Positions 1-4,865 of a stretch of 7,420 nucleotides of DNA are shown piece by piece. The stretch lies in contig CAJOMW010000043.1 of NCBI GenBank assembly GCA_905235695.1, positions 1 through 7,420 on the forward strand. The letters are read 5' to 3'. The stretch is from an uncultured Clostridia bacterium. Lineage in GTDB: Bacteria; Bacillota; Clostridia; Oscillospirales; CAG-382. The number at the start of each line of letters is the position of its first letter. Positions within the stretch are counted from its first letter, which is position 1. Both the position numbers and the translations under genes were made by a program. A model generated the notes under the pieces. It had not been told where the DNA came from. It was given only the letters and a program-made list of their open reading frames with translations, and did not search any database.

Positions 1-185
1 AATTCAATTACTAATTTTGCATTGCCACAATAAAAATCCACAATATAATTACCTATAACTTTTTGCCTATTTACAGTGACAGGTAATAGTTTAAGAAAAT
101 CATACCAAAGATGTTTTTCTTCAGCAGTCATATTATTTCGCAAATTTTGCGAATGTTTTTTCAAGCTCGGATTATTATGATTCAT
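1..185 (-). CDS. DUF559 domain endonuclease-like protein, N-terminal part (runs off left edge)
   Basis: The minus strand reads from ATG at 183-185 without a stop for 61 codons to the window edge, so the 3' part is missing. This ORF is too short to be listed by simple length filters but has a good ribosome binding site (AAGGAG, 193-198) seven bases upstream. The protein starts MNHNNPSLKKHSQNLRNNMT and continues with AEEKHLWYDFL (residues 21-31), VNRQKVIGNYIVDFYC (38-53) and AKLVIE (56-61). This pattern is what I know from DUF559 proteins, small (about 120 residues) single-domain relatives of Vsr and other PD-(D/E)XK nucleases. The D of IVDF (residue 50) and E61 would be the first acidic active-site positions; the rest lies outside the window. 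Function in the cell is not established for this family; DNA cleavage is inferred from the fold. The first 180 bases are about 28% G+C by hand count, clearly poorer in GC than the neighbouring operon, which suggests separate origin. The gene follows a structured repeat on the same strand as the operon, and no promoter of its own is visible. Confidence 0.85.
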   Translation of the reverse strand, partial: MNHNNPSLKKHSQNLRNNMTAEEKHLWYDFLKLLPVTVNRQKVIGNYIVDFYCGNAKLVIE

Positions 186-190
186 AAGCA

Positions 191-198
191 CTCTCCTT
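191..198 (-). promoter_or_regulatory. Ribosome binding site of the DUF559 gene
   Basis: On the minus strand this reads AAGGAGAG, with the AGGAG core seven bases before the ATG at 183-185. It decides the start of the DUF559 gene and lies only two bases from the terminal palindrome of the adjacent repeat (201-220), so the hairpin would sit at the 5' edge of the ribosome landing site. Confidence 0.75.
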
Positions 199-199
199 A

Positions 200-353
200 G
201 GCTTCCCCTTGAGGGGAAGCTGTCGACGCCAGTCGACTGATGAGGTGTTACAGTGGCATTTTTTTACGCCGCTTCGCGGCTACACCTCATCCGAGCGGCT
301 CCGCCGCCCACCTTCGTGAGCCAATCTCCGATTGGCTTTGCCAAGGGGAAGGC
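200..353. repeat. Palindromic intergenic repeat, copy 1, apparently complete
   Basis: A roughly 154-base GC-rich element bounded by imperfect inverted termini: GGCTTCCCCTTG at 200-211 against CAAGGGGAAGGC at 342-353 (10 of 12 pairs). Inside are a tight terminal palindrome (201-209 with 212-220), two GTCGAC boxes (222-227, 232-237), an outer stem ATGAGGTGT (240-248) with ACACCTCAT (282-290), and three hairpins with three-base loops: GCCGC-ttc-GCGGC (268-280), GCGGC-tcc-GCCGC (295-307) and AGCCAATC-tcc-GATTGGCT (319-337). TTTTT follows the right end at 354-358. It encodes nothing credible. It resembles a MITE or REP/BIME-like non-autonomous element; I recall similar sequences between genes of gut Clostridia, but cannot name a family. 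TTAG occurs on both sides (197-200, 357-360), possibly a short target duplication. Confidence 0.8.
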
Positions 354-361
354 TTTTTAGA

Positions 362-474
362 CAGTCGACTGATGAGGTGTAGGCAACGCAGTTGCCTCAG
401 TAGCGGTATGTATTTAAAGCCACTTTGCGGCTGCACCTCATCCGAGCGGCCTTGCCGCCCACCTTGGTCAAGGC
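362..474. repeat. Palindromic intergenic repeat, copy 2, lacking its left end
   Basis: Same family as 200-353. Bases 362-380 repeat 230-248 exactly (19 bases), and 413-465 match 262-314 at 45 of 53 positions. It lacks the left terminal palindrome and the first GTCGAC box. Its hairpins are GGCAAC-gca-GTTGCC (382-396, no counterpart in copy 1), AGCCaC-ttt-GcGGCT (418-432, one mismatch), GCGGC-ctt-GCCGC (446-458), and a short palindrome CCTTG-gt-CAAGG (462-473) that replaces the longer right end of copy 1. The outer stem is 372-380 with 433-441. The element ends directly against the mazG stop codon (475-477). Confidence 0.75.
418..432 (-). terminator. Weak candidate terminator downstream of mazG
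   Basis: Read on the minus strand this is AGCCGC-AAA-GUGGCU followed by UUUAAAUA, a six-pair stem (one G-U pair) with a short, broken U stretch, about 45 bases after the mazG stop. It is the only spot in the gap where a hairpin is followed by several Ts in the operon's direction. The stem is part of the repeat, so termination may be incidental. The U tract is poor and I would not rely on it. Confidence 0.25.
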
Positions 475-1176
475 TTATGACTTCTCATCTATAAACGAGT
501 TATTATACTCGTACAGTGCCTGTTCGGAGTTGATTTTGAGCGCATACGAGAGGTTTGCCACCTTGAACAGCAGCTCGCCTATGCTCTTATCATTTACGCC
601 GTTTTCAAGTGCTTTCGCAGACTTTTCTATCTCCTCTATCAGCTTGTCCTTGTCCTTTTCGACCGTTCCGCCCTCTTTTTTATACCTCGAGAGCAGCTTT
701 TCCGCACGTATGAGCGAAGGAAGTGCGCACGATACACTCTCAAGCTGTTTTCTCAGAGTATCCCTGCTCTTTTCCGCCTTTTTTATGGTCTCCCAGTTCG
801 CTAATACCTCGTCGGAGTTTTTGACCGTGACGTCCCCAAAGACGTGAGGGTGGCGAAGGATCATCTTTTTGCACAAGACGTCCGCCACGTCGTCTATCGT
901 AAACTCGCCGTCCTCTTCGGCTATCCTTGCGTGGAAGAATATCTGGAAGGCAACGTCGCCGAGCTCTTCTTTCATCAGCTCTGCGTCATGCTTGTCAAGC
1001 CCTTCTATAAATTCATACGTCTCCTCTATCATGGCGTTTCTCACGCTCTCGTGAGTCTGCTCCCTGTCCCAGTCGCAGCCGCCCTCTCCGCGAAGTATCC
1101 CGACGAGCTCTCTGACGTCGTCAATCGTGTACTTTTCCTTGTTTTTGAAATCTATCATTCTTTGATCCATTTTCAT
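475..1176 (-). CDS. mazG: MazG-family nucleoside triphosphate pyrophosphohydrolase
   Basis: Predicted cytosolic all-alpha NTP pyrophosphatase of 233 residues, splitting (d)NTPs into NMP and pyrophosphate, a house-cleaning role for non-canonical nucleotides. The first MazG domain shows CDWDREQTHESV (34-45), the metal-binding pair EETYE (51-55) and ELGD (71-74), i.e. the family's EExxE...ExxD signature, and RHPHVFGDV (108-116). A second MazG-like half follows (about 153-225), but its acidic motifs look weakened: EEIEK at 181-185 and IGELLF at 199-204, where GDLLF is usual. In Bacillus, YabN carries an extra N-terminal tetrapyrrole methylase domain; it is absent here. AAGGA (1181-1185) lies four bases before this ATG and ten before a second ATG at 1168-1170, so the true start may be residue 3. 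It lies 23 bases after the flippase gene, as in the Bacillus yabM-yabN pair. Its stop codon abuts a repeat, and the C-terminus looks slightly short for the family. Confidence 0.93.
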   Translation of the reverse strand: MKMDQRMIDFKNKEKYTIDDVRELVGILRGEGGCDWDREQTHESVRNAMIEETYEFIEGLDKHDAELMKEELGDVAFQIFFHARIAEEDGEFTIDDVADVLCKKMILRHPHVFGDVTVKNSDEVLANWETIKKAEKSRDTLRKQLESVSCALPSLIRAEKLLSRYKKEGGTVEKDKDKLIEEIEKSAKALENGVNDKSIGELLFKVANLSYALKINSEQALYEYNNSFIDEKS

Positions 1177-1199
1177 TGCTTCCTTTTTATGCTAAGAAT

Positions 1200-2864
1200 T
1201 TAGTCGGCTTTTTCAAGAAGGTTGAATCTGTCCATTGCGGCGCAAATCTTGGCGCCTTTGGGGAGCATCATCACGTCGTCTCTGTTTATTCCCTTTATGA
1301 GCAGGATAACCACAAGATAAACAAGCGCCGCGGCTGCTATTGAGAGAAGCGTGTTTATGCGGCCTGAGCCTATAACCCGGTCAAGCATACGAGTTGCAAA
1401 AAGTGCGGCTAAGCCGCAGGCTATACTCGCAATAAGCGGCTTTAAGAATATCTTTCTTACGCTCGGCACATAGTGTATCTTTGTAATCATAAAGAAAATG
1501 TTCAACGACATTATCGTAAAGTAACAGAGAAGAGTTCCGACAGCGGAGCCGTTTATTCCCATATCCGGCACAGCGGACAGGAAAAACGTTGTGACGAATT
1601 TCACGACGATTCCGGCAAACGTCGATATTATCGTATATTTCTCGCATCTGTACGCCTGGAGAATGGCATTGGTTATTGCGATAAGTCCGAGGAACAGTAT
1701 TGCCGGTGCGACGATCGAAAGAGCCGGAGCGGCAAGGTCTATGGAAGAAAACGTGCGGCTTCCGGACTCGATGACCTCATCTTCAAACAGGAATGAAATT
1801 ATCCCCTTCGAGAGTGTCCCCATGCCGAACGCACAAGGCAAAGCGAGAAGTGCGCCGAGCCGCAGAGCGGAGTTCATGTGTCTTTCGCACTCTGCCCTGT
1901 CCCCCTTTGTGATTGCCGCAGAAAGCGCCGGAATAGCGCTTATTGCAAGCGGATATATCATGGGAGGTATCATATTGAACAGAGGTATGACGAGCGAGGA
2001 ATACGTGCCGTAGAACTTTCCGGCCGCCTCTACGGTGATGCCCGTGAGCGGAATGCGGTTTGCCATAACGAAGGTGTCGACGGTGTTGGTAAGTCCCATT
2101 ATCGAAGAAGCAATGGCTATAGGTATCGCAGTTACGACGAGCTCCCTCAGAAGGCTCTTTGAGCTGCGTACCGGCATATCAGCGCCGTAAGTTATCGGAT
2201 TTCTTCTGTCATTTACCTGCTTTACGACGAAAATGTATATCGTCGCCGCCATAACGCCTATCGTTACGCCCGAGATGACGAGCGCCGCGACAACGTGCAG
2301 CTCAAAGCCCTTGACCTTCAGGAAGTACCATGCGGCGAAAAGTCCTATGCCAAACTTGCCTATTGATTCTATTACCTGAGAAACGGACGTCGGAACCATG
2401 TTCTGAAGCCCCTGGAAATATCCCCTGTAAGCGGAGGAAAGGCAGATAAAGAACAGCGTCGGCGCAATAACTATGATGGCAAGGTAAGAATCGGGTATAT
2501 TTGCGCCGGCCGCAAAAGTGCGGGACAGTATTATCATTATGGCCGTTCCGACAACGCCTATGGCAAAGAACAGCCAGTATGCAAGTCTGAATATGCGCTT
2601 TACCTCTTTTGTGTTGCCCTTCAGATTGCTTGAGGCTATCATGCGGGACACTGCGACAGGCAGACCTGCCGTCGATATCTGATAAAAATTGACGTATATC
2701 GTATATGCAGCGTTGAAATAAGCCATGCCGCCTACGCCTATCATGCGCGTGAGCGGTATCTTGAACAGTGCGCCTATTATCTTTACTATCAGGTTTGACG
2801 CCATGAGAAGCACTGCGCCGAAGACGAAGGTCTGACCTTTATTGCTTTTGGACAAAATTATCAC
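1200..2864 (-). CDS. SpoVB/MurJ-family polysaccharide or lipid II flippase (MOP superfamily)
   Basis: Integral membrane protein of 554 residues, close to the usual family length, with about 14 predicted membrane spans (roughly 13-33, 46-66, 91-113, 127-144, 163-183, 190-214, 243-262, 288-312, 332-352, 378-401, 412-431, 440-462, 474-491, 502-524). The N-terminal stretch NLIVKIIGALFKIPLTRMIG (24-43) and SSAYRGYFQGLQNMVPTS (143-160) are characteristic of the SpoVB/YtgP/YabM branch. Members flip undecaprenyl-linked precursors across the membrane; whether this copy serves vegetative peptidoglycan (MurJ role), spore cortex (SpoVB) or another polymer cannot be told from sequence, so I give no symbol. 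Its position directly before mazG resembles Bacillus yabM. The start is uncertain: the annotated codon is GTG (2862-2864), but GGTGAT (2860-2865), which contains that GTG, perfectly matches an anti-Shine-Dalgarno core and stands four bases before an in-frame TTG at 2853-2855 (residue 4). The gap to the upstream gene is 20 bases. Confidence 0.92.
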   Translation of the reverse strand: MIILSKSNKGQTFVFGAVLLMASNLIVKIIGALFKIPLTRMIGVGGMAYFNAAYTIYVNFYQISTAGLPVAVSRMIASSNLKGNTKEVKRIFRLAYWLFFAIGVVGTAIMIILSRTFAAGANIPDSYLAIIVIAPTLFFICLSSAYRGYFQGLQNMVPTSVSQVIESIGKFGIGLFAAWYFLKVKGFELHVVAALVISGVTIGVMAATIYIFVVKQVNDRRNPITYGADMPVRSSKSLLRELVVTAIPIAIASSIMGLTNTVDTFVMANRIPLTGITVEAAGKFYGTYSSLVIPLFNMIPPMIYPLAISAIPALSAAITKGDRAECERHMNSALRLGALLALPCAFGMGTLSKGIISFLFEDEVIESGSRTFSSIDLAAPALSIVAPAILFLGLIAITNAILQAYRCEKYTIISTFAGIVVKFVTTFFLSAVPDMGINGSAVGTLLCYFTIMSLNIFFMITKIHYVPSVRKIFLKPLIASIACGLAALFATRMLDRVIGSGRINTLLSIAAAALVYLVVILLIKGINRDDVMMLPKGAKICAAMDRFNLLEKAD

Positions 2865-2884
2865 CGTTTCCGTTTATTTTTGTA

Positions 2885-4351
2885 TCAATAAATATTGCTG
2901 TAAAAATCAAGTGCAAATTTCTTATCAAAGCCGGAAAATTTACTTCCGTCAAGATATTCGTATGGATATTTGGGCTTAAAGTCTCGCTCTATGTGCGTTC
3001 TGTCCCGCGAGACGTATTTCGTTACAGCCCCTGCGCCTGCGGCAAAGACCGTGTGGTACTCGCCCATCATATAAATATTGTAGAGGCACTCTTTTCCCGG
3101 AAGAGAATACCCCGTGTTGTCGAGATTTCCGACGGTATTCTTCTGGCGGTACATATAATACGGCGAGTAGCCGCCCTCTCCCAGCGCCTTTGCGGAATAT
3201 GACACCATATCCGATGCGGTTATGGAATTTGAGTCTATTCCGGCGCTCTTTTGAGTTTTATATTCGGAAGAGCGCTTGAGGGTAAACGAGTGTACGGTTA
3301 TATCGTCCGCGCCTTCCGCTATCACGTCTCTTACGCTCTTGCAGAAGCTCTCGTATGATTCGCCGGGAAGTCCTGCGATAAGGTCCGTGTTAATGCAGTC
3401 AAAGCCTATTTCTTTTGCCATTTTCATACAGGCGGCATAATCGGAAAAGGAGTGTTTTCTTCCCACCGATGCGAGTATGTCGTCATTTGTCGTCTGCGTA
3501 TTTACGCTTATTCGTCCGGCTCCGCTTTCTTTTGCGATAATGAGCTTTTCTTTCGTTATGCAGTCCGGTCTTCCGGCTTCAAAAGTAAACTCCTCAACAG
3601 TGCCTAAATCAAAAGAAGCATTTACGTGGAAAAGCAGTTTTTTCAAAAGCTCCTCGGTAAGCACCGCAGGGGTTCCACCGCCGATGTATATCGTCTTTAG
3701 CGTAAGTCCAAGCTCTCTCACAGTTTCTGATATATCGGTAAGCTCGGCGCAGAGCGCGTCCACATACTCCGGTATCATAGACAGGAGGCGCGGAGTGGAT
3801 GCGGATACGAACGAGCAATAGCGGCACTTTGACGGGCAGAACGGGATCGAAATATACAGACTGCAAGAGTCTTTTTCCATGTTTCTGACGAGCCTCATCT
3901 CATTTTCGGCTACTTTTACGCACGCTTTGGCCTTTTCGGGCGAAACAAGGTATTGCTTTTCCAATATATCGCAAACCTGCTCCGGCGAAAGCTCCGACAG
4001 ATAATCGGCGGCGAGCTTTGCAGGTCTTATGCCGGTAAGTATGCCCCACGGCGACTTATAGCCGAAAATCTTTTCGGCCGCCGATATAAAAGTGCGCCCT
4101 ATAAGATTTTTGGACTGCAGCTTTAACGATTCGTCTATCTTTTCGGAGACGGTGCACTCCTCCGTCCTATCGGATATAACTATCTTTGAACAGACCGTAT
4201 ATTTTCCGTCCTCGGCATAGGCGTCGACGTATACGTGCCTGCCCTCGTCTTTCTCTTTTGAGAACGTCTCGCACGGCATATACAAAAGCACGAGCGACTG
4301 TATGTAATTTTCCTTTACGGAGTCTGTCTTATCATTTAAGTGTATAATCAT
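2885..4351 (-). CDS. hemZ: HemZ-like radical SAM protein (coproporphyrinogen dehydrogenase family)
   Basis: Cytosolic radical SAM enzyme of 488 residues, annotated in the family as oxygen-independent coproporphyrinogen III oxidase/dehydrogenase (coproporphyrinogen III to protoporphyrinogen IX). A variable N-terminal region with GILTGIRPAKL (103-113), typical of HemZ, precedes the radical SAM core: FCPSKCRYCSF (171-181) supplies the [4Fe-4S] cysteines C172, C176 and C179; IYIGGGTP (221-228) is the SAM-binding glycine motif; NTDLIAGLPGE (321-331) is the later strand motif. The C-terminal part has YMYRQKNTVGNLDNTGY (399-415), close to the HemZ/HemN 'YRQKN' signature. HemN-like proteins also include HemW-type heme chaperones, so the exact reaction is not proven, and no other heme gene is present to support it. 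The gene starts 19 bases after dtd; GAGAAG near the dtd stop is too far (about 14 bases) to be a good ribosome binding site, so its translation may be weak or coupled to dtd. No frameshift was seen. Confidence 0.92.
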   Translation of the reverse strand: MIIHLNDKTDSVKENYIQSLVLLYMPCETFSKEKDEGRHVYVDAYAEDGKYTVCSKIVISDRTEECTVSEKIDESLKLQSKNLIGRTFISAAEKIFGYKSPWGILTGIRPAKLAADYLSELSPEQVCDILEKQYLVSPEKAKACVKVAENEMRLVRNMEKDSCSLYISIPFCPSKCRYCSFVSASTPRLLSMIPEYVDALCAELTDISETVRELGLTLKTIYIGGGTPAVLTEELLKKLLFHVNASFDLGTVEEFTFEAGRPDCITKEKLIIAKESGAGRISVNTQTTNDDILASVGRKHSFSDYAACMKMAKEIGFDCINTDLIAGLPGESYESFCKSVRDVIAEGADDITVHSFTLKRSSEYKTQKSAGIDSNSITASDMVSYSAKALGEGGYSPYYMYRQKNTVGNLDNTGYSLPGKECLYNIYMMGEYHTVFAAGAGAVTKYVSRDRTHIERDFKPKYPYEYLDGSKFSGFDKKFALDFYSNIY

Positions 4352-4370
4352 ACTTTTAAAAATATTCTTC

Positions 4371-4835
4371 TCAGAGCTTTGCGGTATCGAGAATTATCGT
4401 CACCGGACCGTCGTTGAGAAGAGACACGTCCATGTGAGCGCCGAAAGAGCCGGTCCCTACCTCAAAGCCGTACTCCTGGCGAAGAAGAGAGACGTATTTT
4501 TGATAGAGTGCGTCTGCCTCGTCGGGCTTTTTTGCGTTTATAAAGGAAGGTCTGTTCTGTCCCTTGCACTCGGCGCAGAGCGTGAACTGGGATACGACGA
4601 GCAGCTTGCAGTCTACGCCTTTTTCTTTAAGATTCAGCGGAGACAAATTCATTTTTCCCTCGTCATCGGTAAAAATGCGAAGATTTGCCGTCTTTTTTGC
4701 AAGGAGTGCGGCTTCCTTTTCAGTATCGCTCCCGAACACCCCGAGAAGCACGAGAAATCCCTTGCCTATCTCGGATATTTTTTCGCCGTCAACAGTGACG
4801 GATGCGTTTTTTACTCTCTGTATCAGTGCTGTCAT
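4371..4835 (-). CDS. dtd: D-aminoacyl-tRNA deacylase
   Basis: Cytosolic homodimeric enzyme of 154 residues (family about 145-150) that hydrolyses D-aminoacyl-tRNA, and glycine mischarged on tRNA-Ala, keeping D-amino acids out of translation. The two active-site signatures are intact: SQFTL at residues 82-86 and NDGPVT at 141-146, the latter with the cross-subunit Gly-cisPro pair (143-144) that rejects L-substrates. KGQNRPSF (91-98) and the opening ALIQRVKNASVTVDG (3-17) are also typical. Start ATG (4833-4835) is supported by AAAGGAA at 4841-4847. It lies 30 bases behind rel, the arrangement also known from Bacillus and many Clostridia, so co-transcription with the stringent-response gene is expected. 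Nothing odd was seen apart from a slightly extended C-terminus. Confidence 0.96.
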   Translation of the reverse strand: MTALIQRVKNASVTVDGEKISEIGKGFLVLLGVFGSDTEKEAALLAKKTANLRIFTDDEGKMNLSPLNLKEKGVDCKLLVVSQFTLCAECKGQNRPSFINAKKPDEADALYQKYVSLLRQEYGFEVGTGSFGAHMDVSLLNDGPVTIILDTAKL

Positions 4836-4840
4836 AAGTA

Positions 4841-4847
4841 TTCCTTT
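4841..4847 (-). promoter_or_regulatory. Ribosome binding site of dtd
   Basis: Reads AAAGGAA on the minus strand, with AGGA six bases before the dtd ATG at 4833-4835. It lies in the 30-base gap after the rel stop codon and fixes the dtd start. Confidence 0.7.
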
Positions 4848-4865
4848 CGGTTTTCTTAGATTTAA

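Noticed and set aside
200..360. Rho-independent terminator for a plus-strand gene (inverted ends followed by TTTTT at 354-358)
   Set aside because: No plus-strand gene leads into it, and the pairing ends are about 130 bases apart; better explained as the repeat's own termini.
230..380. CRISPR-like array from the 19-base direct repeat at 230-248 and 362-380
   Set aside because: Only two copies, 113 bases apart, and the sequence between them is itself part of the repeat family, not a unique spacer. No cas genes are nearby.
240..494. 84-codon plus-strand ORF across both repeats
   Set aside because: It consists of the palindromic repeats translated, has no ribosome binding site or family resemblance, and is open because the repeats are GC-rich and lack stops in this frame. 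Such repeat-derived ORFs are common false predictions.
425..847. 140-codon plus-strand ORF
   Set aside because: It lies antisense to mazG, begins inside a repeat and has serine/phenylalanine-rich low-complexity content typical of a shadow frame.
475..1176. YabN-type fusion with an N-terminal tetrapyrrole methylase
   Set aside because: The protein is only 233 residues and the MazG motif starts at about residue 34; the upstream bases belong to the flippase gene, so there is no room for the methylase domain.
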